A stretch of DNA of 64,000 nt from Lysobacter daejeonensis GH1-9 (lineage in GTDB: Bacteria; Pseudomonadota; Gammaproteobacteria; Xanthomonadales; Xanthomonadaceae), in contig NZ_AVPU01000016.1 of the NCBI RefSeq assembly GCF_000768355.1, positions 1-64,000 on the forward strand, written 5' to 3'. Shown piece after piece: positions 1-8,191 of this stretch. The notes below the pieces were generated by a model, which saw only the letters and a list, made by a program, of their open reading frames with translations, was not told the origin of the DNA and made no database searches. A program made the translations under genes and the position numbers. The number at the start of each line of letters is the position of its first letter. Within the stretch, counting starts at the first letter, position 1.

Positions 1-711
1 CTGCTGGCGCGGCAGCCGGGCCTGCGCCTGCCCAGCGGCTGGGACGGTTTCGAGATCGCGGTGCGCGCGATCCTGGGCCAGCAGGTCAGCGTCGCCGCCG
101 CGCGCACGCTGGCCACCCGGCTGGCCCACCGCTACGGCCAACCGCTGCCCACGCCCTTAGGCGAAGGCCTGGACGGCTTGTTCCCGACACCGGAGGCGCT
201 GGCCGATGCCGACCTGGCCAGCATCGGCCTGACCCGCAGCCGTGCCGACACCGTGCGCGGCGTGGCCCAGGCGCTGCTCGACGGCCGCGTCGACTTCCAT
301 GCCGAGCGCACGCTGGATGACTTCGTCGCACGCTGGGTGGCCCTGCCGGGGATCGGCCCGTGGACGGCGCACTACATCGCCATGCGCGCGCTCGGCCACC
401 CCGACGCCTTCCCCACCGACGACCTGGTGCTGCGCCAGCAGGCGAGCGAAGGCGACACGATCACGGGCAAGGCGTTGGCCGCCCTCGCCGAACACTGGCG
501 GCCCTGGCGCGCCTACGCCGTGATCCACCTGTGGCGCGATGCGGCTTCGAAGGCGGACGCACGCAGACCGGCGCAGGCCAACCGCGCCGCTCGGCACGCA
601 CCCAGCGCCCCCGCCGCTCGCATCTCGTCCACCTTGTCCACATCACCCGCACCTTCGCCCACCATCGCCAAGCCGGCCCGGAGAGGCCGCTCCACCGGAG
701 CCACGCCATGA
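1..711 (+). CDS. AlkA-type DNA-3-methyladenine glycosylase, 5' end outside window
   Basis: The reading frame is already open at base 1, so the N-terminus lies outside the window. The visible part carries the helix-hairpin-helix LPGIGPWTAHYIAMRAL (about nt 343-393) followed by FPTDD (nt 409-423), whose aspartate matches the catalytic Asp of AlkA-family glycosylases that excise alkylated purines. It may be the C-terminal half of an Ada-AlkA fusion; that cannot be decided here. The last 60 or so residues after the WRPWRAYAVIHLW end of the domain are Ala/Arg/Ser/Pro-rich and not recognisable. The stop overlaps the next gene's start as ATGA, which suggests translational coupling with ogt. Confidence 0.88.
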   Translation: MLARQPGLRLPSGWDGFEIAVRAILGQQVSVAAARTLATRLAHRYGQPLPTPLGEGLDGLFPTPEALADADLASIGLTRSRADTVRGVAQALLDGRVDFHAERTLDDFVARWVALPGIGPWTAHYIAMRALGHPDAFPTDDLVLRQQASEGDTITGKALAALAEHWRPWRAYAVIHLWRDAASKADARRPAQANRAARHAPSAPAARISSTLSTSPAPSPTIAKPARRGRSTGATP

Positions 712-1214
712 TCCGGCACACCACCATCGACAGTCCCGTCGGCCCGTTGCTGCTCGCCGCGGACGACGGCGGCCTGCACACCATCGAGTTCAACGAGTCG
801 CGGCACCGCGTGCGCCGCGGCACGGACTGGCAGGAAGGCGACCACCCGGTCCTGCGCGAAACCGCACGCCAACTCGCCGAGTACTTCGCCGGGACGCGGC
901 GCGCCTTCGACCTGCCGTTGGCGCCGCGCGGCACCGCGTTCCAATGCGACGTGTGGGCAACGCTGGCGACGATCCCGTTCGGCGAGACCATCAGCTATGC
1001 GCAGCTGGCCAACCGCGTGGGCAAGCCGACGGCGATGCGCGCGGTGGGCGCGGCCAACGGCCGCAATCCGTTGCCGATCGTGCTGCCCTGCCACCGCGTG
1101 ATCGGCGCGGACGGCAGCCTGACCGGCTTTGGCGGCGGCCTGCCGACCAAGCGCTTCCTGCTGCAACTGGAGGGTGCGCTGCCGCGCGACGACCTGTTCG
1201 CGCCGGCCGCTTAG
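708..1214 (+). CDS. ogt: Methylated-DNA--[protein]-cysteine S-methyltransferase
   Basis: This 168-residue protein removes O6-alkyl groups from guanine by transfer to its own cysteine. The suicide motif PCHRVIG places the acceptor at Cys128. The upstream FGETISYAQLA and RAVGAANGRNP segments are typical of the DNA-binding helix region, and the length is normal for Ogt. The start was chosen at the ATGA overlap with the preceding alkA-like gene, with GGAG seven bases upstream; longer in-frame readings are antisense shadow. With the glycosylase it forms an alkylation-repair pair, and hutI follows after 9 bp. Confidence 0.93.
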   Translation: MIRHTTIDSPVGPLLLAADDGGLHTIEFNESRHRVRRGTDWQEGDHPVLRETARQLAEYFAGTRRAFDLPLAPRGTAFQCDVWATLATIPFGETISYAQLANRVGKPTAMRAVGAANGRNPLPIVLPCHRVIGADGSLTGFGGGLPTKRFLLQLEGALPRDDLFAPAA

Positions 1215-1223
1215 AATGCGCGG

Positions 1224-2453
1224 ATGACCGATACCCCGACGCCTCCCTGGGATGGCCTGATCCTGGGTGCCGCGCTGGCCACGCTCGACAGCGATACCGG
1301 CTACGGCGAAATCACCGACGGCGCGCTGGGCTGGCGCGACGGCGTGCTGACCTTTGTCGGCCCGCGCAACGCGTTGCCCGACAGCCCGGATCGCCTTGCC
1401 CGCGAAGTGATCGAGGCCCGCGGCTGGATCACGCCCGGCCTGGTCGACTGCCACACCCACCTGGTGTTCGCCGGCGACCGCGCACGCGAATTTGAACTGC
1501 GCCTGCAGGGCGCCAGCTACGAGGCCATCGCCCGTGCCGGCGGCGGCATCCTGTCCACCGTGCGCGCCACCCGCGAAGCCAGCGAGGACGAACTGCTGCG
1601 GCAGTCGCTGCCCCGCGCCCGCGCATTGCTGGCCGATGGCGCCACCACGCTGGAGATCAAATCCGGCTACGGCTTGGACTTCGACAGCGAGCGCAAGATG
1701 CTGCGCGTGGCCCGCCGCGTGGGCGAGGTACTGGGCGTCACCGTGCGCACCACCTACCTCGCCGCGCACGCGCTGCCACCGGAATACAAGGAACGTGCCG
1801 ACGACTACATCGACGCCGCCTGCGACTGGCTGCCACGCTTGCATGCCGAAGGCCTGGTCGATGCGGTGGACGCCTTCTGCGAAGGCATCGGCTTCACCCC
1901 GGCGCAGACCCGCCGCATGTTCGAGGCGGCGCGCGCGCTGGGCCTGCCGGTCAAGCTGCATGCCGACCAGTTGAGCGACCTGGGCGGCGCGGCGCTGGCG
2001 GCCGAGTTCTCCGGCCTCTCGGCTGACCACGTGGAGTACACCAGCGAGGATTCCGTGCGGGCGATGGCCGCGCACGGCACCGTCGCGGTGCTGCTGCCGG
2101 GCGCGTTCCACGTGCTGCGCGAGACGAAGCTGCCGCCGCTGGACGCGTTCCGGGTCCACGGCGTGCCAATGGCCGTCGCCACCGACTGCAACCCGGGTAC
2201 CTCGCCACTGCTGTCGATGCGCCAGGCCATGCAGCTGGCGTGCACCCACTTCCGATTGACGCCCGAGGAGGCCCTGCGCGGCGCCACCGTGCATGCCGCG
2301 CACGCGCTGGGCCTGACCGACCGCGGGGTGTTGCGCGTGGGTGCGCGTGCCGACTTCGTCCAGTGGCAGGTGGGGCATCCGGCCGAGCTGTGCTACTGGC
2401 TGGGCGGTCGCCTTGCCGACGCGGTCTACGCGGGTGGTCGGCGCATCAGCTGA
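1224..2453 (+). CDS. hutI: Imidazolonepropionase
   Basis: This protein of 409 residues hydrolyses 4-imidazolone-5-propanoate to N-formimino-L-glutamate, the third step of histidine degradation, in the cytoplasm. Amidohydrolase metal ligands are visible as DCHTHLVF (His77, His79), followed by the substrate-binding stretch around [14 protein letters not shown], then LHADQ, SADHVEY and VATDCNPG. Length and order of motifs match HutI. It starts 9 bp after ogt, so it is probably cotranscribed with the repair genes. No hutH, hutU or hutG lies in the window. A bidirectional terminator follows. Confidence 0.95.
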   Translation: MTDTPTPPWDGLILGAALATLDSDTGYGEITDGALGWRDGVLTFVGPRNALPDSPDRLAREVIEARGWITPGLVDCHTHLVFAGDRAREFELRLQGASYEAIARAGGGILSTVRATREASEDELLRQSLPRARALLADGATTLEIKSGYGLDFDSERKMLRVARRVGEVLGVTVRTTYLAAHALPPEYKERADDYIDAACDWLPRLHAEGLVDAVDAFCEGIGFTPAQTRRMFEAARALGLPVKLHADQLSDLGGAALAAEFSGLSADHVEYTSEDSVRAMAAHGTVAVLLPGAFHVLRETKLPPLDAFRVHGVPMAVATDCNPGTSPLLSMRQAMQLACTHFRLTPEEALRGATVHAAHALGLTDRGVLRVGARADFVQWQVGHPAELCYWLGGRLADAVYAGGRRIS

Positions 2454-2535
2454 CGCCCGGCCGGGCCGGCTCACGCCGCCGGCCATCGGGGCCCCGCGGT
2501 TTCGCAGCCGATCCGCAGGGCCAGATGCCGCCCAC

Positions 2536-2565
2536 AAAAAAGCCCCGCATGGCGGGGCTTTTTGT
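2536..2565. terminator. Bidirectional rho-independent terminator
   Basis: An 8-bp stem AGCCCCGC/GCGGGGCT with a 3-nt loop is flanked by A6 on one side and T5 on the other, so it can end both hutI (+) and the convergent THX gene (-). Confidence 0.85.
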
Positions 2566-2581
2566 CAACGCCGCGAGGCGC

Positions 2582-2773
2582 TTACTCCTTGGAGGCAGCC
2601 TTCTTGGCCACGACCTTCTTGGCCGGAGCCTTGGCCACGGTCTTGGTCGCCTTCTTCGCGACCGGCGAAGCGGCGCTGCCGGTCGCCTTGGTCACGGCCT
2701 TGGCCGCACGGGCGTTGCCGTAGCTGGAGTTGTAGCGCTTGCCCTTGGCGGTCTTGCGGTCGCCCTTACCCAT
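2582..2773 (-). CDS. 30S ribosomal protein THX family, with Lys/Ala-rich tail
   Basis: The protein has 63 residues. The first 25 (MGKGDRKTAKGKRYNSSYGN) match the bTHX family, a tiny basic protein that sits in the head of the 30S subunit. The rest is a tail of KKA/TK/AKK repeats, much longer than the compact form known from Thermus, and resembling histone-H1-like tails. An AGGAG ribosome site lies eight bases before the ATG. It is transcribed alone and ends at the shared terminator near 2550. The family call rests on the N-terminus only. Confidence 0.8.
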   Translation of the reverse strand: MGKGDRKTAKGKRYNSSYGNARAAKAVTKATGSAASPVAKKATKTVAKAPAKKVVAKKAASKE

Positions 2774-2916
2774 GGTCGTGCTCCTGAACTAGTACAGATA
2801 AACAATGGAAATAGATGCCGCGCCCGGACGTCCTGCCCGGTCACCGGCACCGAATCGGGATCGCGGCGGTCGCGCGCGAGGCCGCAAAGCCTAGCACAAG
2901 CGGCCCCTTGGCCGCC

Positions 2917-3327
2917 TCAATGCGCGCACTGGGCGTCGTGCACGTGCCCGTGGTTCAGGCGCAGGTTGGCCAGGTGCGCCAGCCCCACCAGCGTGCCGCC
3001 CAGGGTCATCGCCACCGCGTGCGGCACCAGCGAGTGATGCAGCGGGGCGTACAGCACGCCCGTCCACAGCACCACCAGCCCCGGCGCCAGCAGCGAGATC
3101 GCGCGGATGGCGTGGTGCCGGCGGTAGCCCCAGACGATGCTGAAAAGCCCCAGCAGCGTGGCAAACACCACGAACGCCGCCTCGAAGGCGTCGCTGTTGA
3201 GGCTGGCCAGTCCCAGCGACGGCAGCAGGGCGATGACCACCGGAATCAGCGCGCAGTGCGCCGCGCACACCAGCGAACCCATGGCGCCGAGGCGGTCCAG
3301 CAGACGTCGAGTGGGGTGAACGGGCAT
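2917..3327 (-). CDS. MerC-domain membrane protein
   Basis: This 136-residue hydrophobic protein has about four membrane helices. The first helix carries the CAAHC pair (residues 21-25), the metal-site spacing of the MerC family of inner-membrane mercury transporters, and the tail is His-rich (HGHVHDAQCAH). Chromosomal MerC-domain proteins in this family often sit next to zinc uptake genes rather than mer operons, and no merR or merA is present. It is divergent from the TonB receptor across a 65-bp gap with a Zur-box-like sequence, so a role in zinc handling is more likely than mercury resistance (inference). Confidence 0.8.
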   Translation of the reverse strand: MPVHPTRRLLDRLGAMGSLVCAAHCALIPVVIALLPSLGLASLNSDAFEAAFVVFATLLGLFSIVWGYRRHHAIRAISLLAPGLVVLWTGVLYAPLHHSLVPHAVAMTLGGTLVGLAHLANLRLNHGHVHDAQCAH

Positions 3328-3355
3328 GTCCGTGACTTCCGGGAGGGTGAATCCA

Positions 3356-3378
3356 CAATTGCAATACTATAACATTCT
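3356..3378. promoter_or_regulatory. Candidate Zur box
   Basis: A 23-bp site in the divergent promoter gap compares with the gammaproteobacterial Zur consensus (GAAATGTTATA, one base, TATAACATTTC) at 7 of 11 positions in the left half and 9 of 11 in the right half (TATAACATTCT). It lies 28 bp before the MerC-like start and 14 bp before the receptor start, so one bound repressor could control both genes. A zur gene lies at 7685-8182. Confidence 0.6.
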
Positions 3379-3392
3379 GGGCAATTGGCCAC

Positions 3393-5594
3393 ATGGAACG
3401 CCACCGCCGCATGAACTGCCTTCGTCTGCCAGCCCGCCTGCCCGCCCGTCTGCCGCTGGCCATCGCCCTCGCCCTCACCCTGCCCGCAGTCCACGCCGCC
3501 GCGCCCCAGCAGTCGCAGGCCGAGCAGGAGCACGAGCATGACGCCGTCGACCTGGATGCGGTGGTGGTGAAGGCTACGCCGCTGGCCGGCACCGCCGAGG
3601 ACCTCACCCGCCCGGTGGAGGTGCTGACCGGGGAGAAGTTGGACGAGGCCAAGGCCAACTCGCTGGGCGAGACCGTGAACAAGCTGCCGGGCGTGCAGTC
3701 CTCCTACTTCGGGCCTGGCGTGGGCCGCCCGATCATCCGCGGGTTCGACGGCGCGCGCGTGCAGGTGGTCAGTGACGGCCTCGGCAGCGGCGACGTGTCC
3801 ACGGTCAGCGTGGACCACGCGGTCAGCATCGAGCCGTTCCTGGCCGACCAGATCGAAGTGCTCAAGGGCCCCGCCACCTTGCTGTATGGCAGCGGCGCCA
3901 TCGGCGGTGCGGTGAACGTGGTCGACGGCCGCGTACCCACCGCCGCCACCGCGCAGCCGCTGCAGGGCCGCGCCGAGCTGCGCACCGGCAGCGTCAACGA
4001 CGAGAAGACCGGCATGGTGCGCCTGGACGGCACGTCGGCCTCGGGGCACATGGTCTTCCATTTCGACGCCCTGCATCGCGAGACCGGCGACTACGACATC
4101 CCCGGCCACGCGGAAAGCGCGCGGCTGATGGCCGAACACGGCGAGCAGCCCGACCCCGCCGACGAAGGCCTGATGCCCAACAGCTTCGTGCGCACCGACA
4201 GCGGTGCGCTGGGCGTGTCGTGGGTGGGCGCGCGCGGTTTCGTGGGCATGGGCTACAGCCTGTTCAACTCGCGCTATGGCATCCCCGGCGGCGGCCACGC
4301 CCACGGCGGTGAGGCAGGAGAGGAAGGCGACGCCCACGGCGACGGCGTCAACATCGGCATGGACCAGCGCCGCACCGAGCTGCGTGCGGGCCTCGACGAG
4401 GTCGGGCCGTTCCAGTCGCTGCGTGCCAAGGTCGCCCGCACCGAGTACACCCACACCGAGTACGAGGGTGATGCCGTCGGAACGGTGTTCGACAACGACA
4501 GCACCGAGGCGCGCTTCGAACTGGTCCACCGGCCGCTGGCCGGCTGGAACGGTGCGCTGGGCCTGCAATGGGGACAGCGCGAATTCGTCGCCATCGGCGA
4601 CGAGGCATTCGTACCCGGTTCCACGTCGCGTGATGCCGGCTTGTTCTGGATCGGCCAGCGTGATGTCGGCCCGCTCAAGCTGGAAGTCGGCGCACGCCAC
4701 GACCGCAACCGCGTGGACGTGGACGATGCCGTGGCCATCGGCCCGGATCGCGAGTTCGACACCACCAGCCTGTCCGCGGGACTGAAGTGGGAGCCGATTG
4801 ATCCGGTCCACGTGATGTTCGGGCTTGATCGCGCGCAGCGCGCGCCCTCTGCCGAGGAGCTTTACTCCAGCGGTCTGCACGTGGCCACCGCCAGCTTCGA
4901 GATGGGCTCACCGACGCTGGACGTGGAAACCGCCAACCGCGCGGAACTGGGCATCCACTGGCACCAGGGCCCGTTCAAGGCCAGCGTATCGGTGTACCAC
5001 GTGCGCTTCGACGACTACATCTACCTGGCGGACACCGGCCTCGTTGAACACGAGGTCCCGGTCCGCCTGTGGACGCAGGGCGACGCCCGTTTCAACGGGG
5101 CCGAAGCCGAGGCGAGTTGGGCGTTCGCCGACAACGCCAGCGGCCAGTGGGACCTGCGTGTGTTCGGCGACGTGGTTCGCGCCACGTTGGCCGGTCACGA
5201 CACCCGCGAGGTGGCTTTCCCCCTGGAACACGAAGGCGAGTTGGAAACGCTGGTGGCCGAACTGCCGCGGGGGGGCAACCTGCCCCGCATCGCGCCGTCG
5301 CGCGCCGGCGCCGAGTTGCGTTGGGAGCGCGGCCCGTGGCGCGCCTCGCTGGGCGCGGTGCGCTACGCCAAGCAGGACCGCGTGGCCGCGCACGAACTGC
5401 CCACCGACGGCTACACGCTGGTCGACGCGCACGTGGCCTGGCACCTGGACACCGCCGCCGGCAACGGTCTGGAGCTCTTCGTCGACGGCAGCAACCTGCT
5501 CGACGAGGAGGCCCGCCCGCACACCTCGTTCCTGAAGGAAATGGCCCCATTGTCGGGGCGTGGCGTGGTGGTGGGCGTGCGCGCGTTCTTCTGA
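3393..5594 (+). CDS. TonB-dependent receptor, probable zinc receptor (ZnuD-like)
   Basis: An outer-membrane receptor of 733 residues. A signal sequence ends near residue 36 (VHAA), followed by a His-containing stretch (EQEHEHD), a plug domain (TRPVEVLTGEKL to about residue 175, with KLPGVQ and IIRGFDGARV) and a beta barrel ending in the aromatic VRAFF. Residues about 300-316 form a His/Glu/Asp-rich loop (GHAHGGEAGEEGDAHGDG) like the metal-capturing loop of ZnuD. The site at 3356-3378 suggests zinc-dependent repression. The start is uncertain: Met7 at 3411 would give a shorter signal peptide, and neither has a clear ribosome site. Confidence 0.85.
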   Translation: MERHRRMNCLRLPARLPARLPLAIALALTLPAVHAAAPQQSQAEQEHEHDAVDLDAVVVKATPLAGTAEDLTRPVEVLTGEKLDEAKANSLGETVNKLPGVQSSYFGPGVGRPIIRGFDGARVQVVSDGLGSGDVSTVSVDHAVSIEPFLADQIEVLKGPATLLYGSGAIGGAVNVVDGRVPTAATAQPLQGRAELRTGSVNDEKTGMVRLDGTSASGHMVFHFDALHRETGDYDIPGHAESARLMAEHGEQPDPADEGLMPNSFVRTDSGALGVSWVGARGFVGMGYSLFNSRYGIPGGGHAHGGEAGEEGDAHGDGVNIGMDQRRTELRAGLDEVGPFQSLRAKVARTEYTHTEYEGDAVGTVFDNDSTEARFELVHRPLAGWNGALGLQWGQREFVAIGDEAFVPGSTSRDAGLFWIGQRDVGPLKLEVGARHDRNRVDVDDAVAIGPDREFDTTSLSAGLKWEPIDPVHVMFGLDRAQRAPSAEELYSSGLHVATASFEMGSPTLDVETANRAELGIHWHQGPFKASVSVYHVRFDDYIYLADTGLVEHEVPVRLWTQGDARFNGAEAEASWAFADNASGQWDLRVFGDVVRATLAGHDTREVAFPLEHEGELETLVAELPRGGNLPRIAPSRAGAELRWERGPWRASLGAVRYAKQDRVAAHELPTDGYTLVDAHVAWHLDTAAGNGLELFVDGSNLLDEEARPHTSFLKEMAPLSGRGVVVGVRAFF

Positions 5595-5637
5595 CGGCGC
5601 GCGCCCCGCCTTGCCGTAACCGGCACGCCATCCTGCG

Positions 5638-5662
5638 AGGCCCGCCCCACGGCGGGCCTTCG
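5638..5662 (+). terminator. Hairpin terminator after the TonB receptor
   Basis: A 9-bp stem AGGCCCGCC/GGCGGGCCT with loop CCAC stands 43 bp after the receptor stop. The T-run is poor (TCGTCGTTG), so its strength is uncertain. Confidence 0.5.
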
Positions 5663-5739
5663 TCGTTGCGCCCACCCGCCGTACCTCGCGACGATGGTGG
5701 TGTTTACCGCCGCGCGAACGCCGGTGTATCAACGACAGG

Positions 5740-6975
5740 ATGACCCACACCGCTCACGCACCCCGCTATTGGCCCCTCGTCCTTGCGGCGACCGCCACGC
5801 TATTGGTGACCATGGGCATCCGGCAGTCGCTGGGGCTGCTGGTGGCGCCGCTGGGCCGTGATACCGGCCTCGGCATCGCCGAGATCAGCTTTGCGCTCGC
5901 GGTGGGCCAGCTGATGTGGGGCGCGTCGCAACCGCTGTTCGGCATCGTCGCCGACCAGCACGGGCCCGGACGGGTGCTGGTGGCCGGCAGCCTGTTGCTG
6001 GTGGTGGGGTTGCTGCTGGCCCCTGCGCTGCCCAGCGGCTGGGGCCTGTTGTTGACCTTGGGGGTGATGGCCTCGGCCGGTGCGGGCGCGGGCAGCTTCT
6101 CCATCCTGATCGGCGCCACGGCGCAACACATTCCCGCGCGGAAGCGCTCGATGACCGCGGGGATGATCAATGCCGGCGGATCCCTCGGGCAGTTCCTGTT
6201 CGCGCCCTTCGTGCAGGCGGTGATTGCCGCCGCAGGATGGGCAGCCGCGCTGTGGGCGCTCGCCGCCACCGCGCTGGCCACGCTGCCGCTGGCATGGCCC
6301 CTGCGACGGCGGAAGGCCGCCACTCCCGCGACTACTCCCGGAACCGACGGTGGCGCCGTCGCCGCACTCGGACTGCGCGAGCAGTTGCGCATCGCCGCGC
6401 GCGACCACAGCTACTGGTACCTGCACCTGGGCTTCTTCACCTGCGGCGTGCACGTGGCATTCCTCGTCACCCACCTGCCCACCGAGATCGCAATGTGCGG
6501 GCTGTCGGCAAACGTATCGGCACTGAGCCTGGCGTTGATCGGCCTGTTCAACATCGGCGGCAGCCTGGTCGCGGGTTGGCTAGGCCAGCACTACCGCATG
6601 AAGTACATCCTCGCGGCCATGTACGCCAGCCGCACGCTGCTGATTGCCGTGTACCTGCTCTCGCCACCGACACCGATGACGTTTTTCCTGTTCTCGGCCG
6701 GACTGGGGCTGACCTGGCTTGCCACGGTCCCGCCCACCGCGGGGCTCATCACCAAGCTGTTCGGACCGCGCTACCTGGGAACGCTCTTCGGGCTCACCCT
6801 GCTATCGCACCAGATCGGTGGTTTCTTTGGCGCCTGGGTGGGCGGTTTGGTGATGGAACGTTTCGGCGACTACACCTGGATGTGGTACGCCGACATGGCC
6901 CTCGCGCTGGGGGCGGCCATCATCAACCTGCCCATCCGCGAGCGTCCCTTGGGGCTGGAAGCCGCGCCGGCGTGA
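5740..6975 (+). CDS. MFS transporter
   Basis: This protein of 411 residues has about twelve hydrophobic segments and a polar central loop (around residues 190-205, RRRKAATPATTPG), the usual two-times-six layout of the major facilitator superfamily. The N-terminal LLVTMGIRQSLGLLVAPL and the GIVADQHGPGRVL loop after helix 2 resemble the oxalate/formate and monocarboxylate antiporter branch. The substrate cannot be read from sequence. It lies between the zinc receptor and zur but has no visible Zur site of its own, so a link to zinc is not claimed. Confidence 0.85.
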   Translation: MTHTAHAPRYWPLVLAATATLLVTMGIRQSLGLLVAPLGRDTGLGIAEISFALAVGQLMWGASQPLFGIVADQHGPGRVLVAGSLLLVVGLLLAPALPSGWGLLLTLGVMASAGAGAGSFSILIGATAQHIPARKRSMTAGMINAGGSLGQFLFAPFVQAVIAAAGWAAALWALAATALATLPLAWPLRRRKAATPATTPGTDGGAVAALGLREQLRIAARDHSYWYLHLGFFTCGVHVAFLVTHLPTEIAMCGLSANVSALSLALIGLFNIGGSLVAGWLGQHYRMKYILAAMYASRTLLIAVYLLSPPTPMTFFLFSAGLGLTWLATVPPTAGLITKLFGPRYLGTLFGLTLLSHQIGGFFGAWVGGLVMERFGDYTWMWYADMALALGAAIINLPIRERPLGLEAAPA

Positions 6976-7050
6976 GACCCGCCCGCGCGGGTGCGTGCAA
7001 CACACCCGCGGCGAACTAGACTGGTCCCAATCCATGCCGAGGACCCGGCC

Positions 7051-7605
7051 ATGAGCGAACAGATCCGGCACCTAGCCCAGTCACTGCTGGAGCATGGCCG
7101 CAACGAGCTCACCGAGATCGAACGCGACTTGCTGGTGCGGCTCTCGCACCGCAAGCCCATCGCCCGCGACCCACACGCGGACTACGAAGAGGGGCTGACG
7201 TTCGGCCAGCGACTCGCGGACCGGATCGCGAAGTTCGGCGGCTCATGGAGCTTCATCCTGCTGTTCGCGCTGGTGCTGGTGACGTGGGTGGTATTGAACA
7301 CGGTGGTGGTGCTGCGCCACCCGTTCGATCCCTACCCTTTCATCTTCCTCAACCTGATCCTGTCGATGCTGGCAGCGGTGCAGGCGCCGGTGATCATGAT
7401 GTCGCAGAACCGGCAGGCCGAAAAAGACCGCGTCACGGCCGCGCACGACTACGAGGTCAACCTGAAGGCGGAGCTGGAGATCATGTCGCTGCACGAGAAG
7501 CTGGATCGCATGCGCGACGAGCAGTTGGCCGCGATGCTCGCCGAGCAGCAACGGCAGCTGGCGATGATCGAGCGGTTGCTGCAGGAGCGCGAAGCGCGGG
7601 GTTAG
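7051..7605 (+). CDS. DUF1003 membrane protein
   Basis: The 184-residue protein has two central membrane helices (about residues 66-86 SFILLFALVLVTWVVLNTVV and 95-118) separated by the short HPFDPYPF loop. A highly charged C-terminal helix predicted to be coiled coil follows (MSQNRQAEKDRVTAAHDYEV to the end), the pattern of DUF1003. These proteins have no established function; some are described as cyclic-nucleotide- or cobalt-related. The ATG at 7051 has GAGGA eight bases upstream. It ends 79 bp from the convergent zur gene. Confidence 0.85.
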   Translation: MSEQIRHLAQSLLEHGRNELTEIERDLLVRLSHRKPIARDPHADYEEGLTFGQRLADRIAKFGGSWSFILLFALVLVTWVVLNTVVVLRHPFDPYPFIFLNLILSMLAAVQAPVIMMSQNRQAEKDRVTAAHDYEVNLKAELEIMSLHEKLDRMRDEQLAAMLAEQQRQLAMIERLLQEREARG

Positions 7606-7684
7606 CGCGCCTGCACGGGCACGAGTGCGGCAAACGCACGGGTGGCAATCCCGCCCCCCGCAATCGCCACACGTATCGCTTGGA

Positions 7685-8182
7685 TCAGTCGATTGCCTTG
7701 CTGGCGGCTGCGCATTGGGCACACACGCCATGCACTTCCAGCGTCTGGCTGCGTGGCGTGAAACCCAATGCCCGCGCACGGGTGTCGAGGGTCTGCACGA
7801 TGCGCTCGTCCTCCAGCTCCGTCGCGCTCTGGCACTGGTCGCAGATCAGGAACGGCACCGCGTGCGCGGGCGCACCCGGATGGTGGCAGGCGACGAAGGC
7901 GTTGATCGAGGCGAGCTTGTGGATAAAGCCGTGCTCGAGCAGGAAATCGAGCGCGCGGTACACCGTCGGCGGTGCGGCCGCGTCATGGGTCTGCTTCATC
8001 AGATCGAGCAGGTCATAAGCCTTCATCGGCCTGCCCGAGTCGGCAATCAGGCGCAGTGCGCTGGCCCGCAGCGGCGTGAGCCGCAGCCCACGCGACTCGC
8101 ACGCCCGCTCCACCTCCGCCACGTAGGCATCGCCATCGTGGACGTGGTGTTGCGGGTCGGTGCAGGCGTGGGAGTGGCTCAT
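7685..8182 (-). CDS. zur: Fur-family transcriptional regulator Zur
   Basis: The protein has 165 residues: a His-rich N-terminus (MSHSHACTDPQHHVHD), a winged-helix DNA-binding domain (RLTPLRASALRLIADSGRPM, PPTVYRALDFL) and a dimerisation domain with two CxxC pairs (CDQC and CAQC), the structural zinc site of Fur-family proteins. The absence of the longer Fur C-terminus and the motif set favour Zur, the zinc-responsive repressor. It ends 9 bp before the gltX stop and is itself downstream in the same direction. Its likely local target is the divergent gap at 3328-3392. Confidence 0.85.
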   Translation of the reverse strand: MSHSHACTDPQHHVHDGDAYVAEVERACESRGLRLTPLRASALRLIADSGRPMKAYDLLDLMKQTHDAAAPPTVYRALDFLLEHGFIHKLASINAFVACHHPGAPAHAVPFLICDQCQSATELEDERIVQTLDTRARALGFTPRSQTLEVHGVCAQCAAASKAID

Positions 8183-8191
8183 GCCCCTGAT

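Noticed and set aside
2917-3327. Mercury resistance gene merC
   Set aside because: No merR, merT, merP or merA nearby; the context is a zinc receptor with a Zur-like site.
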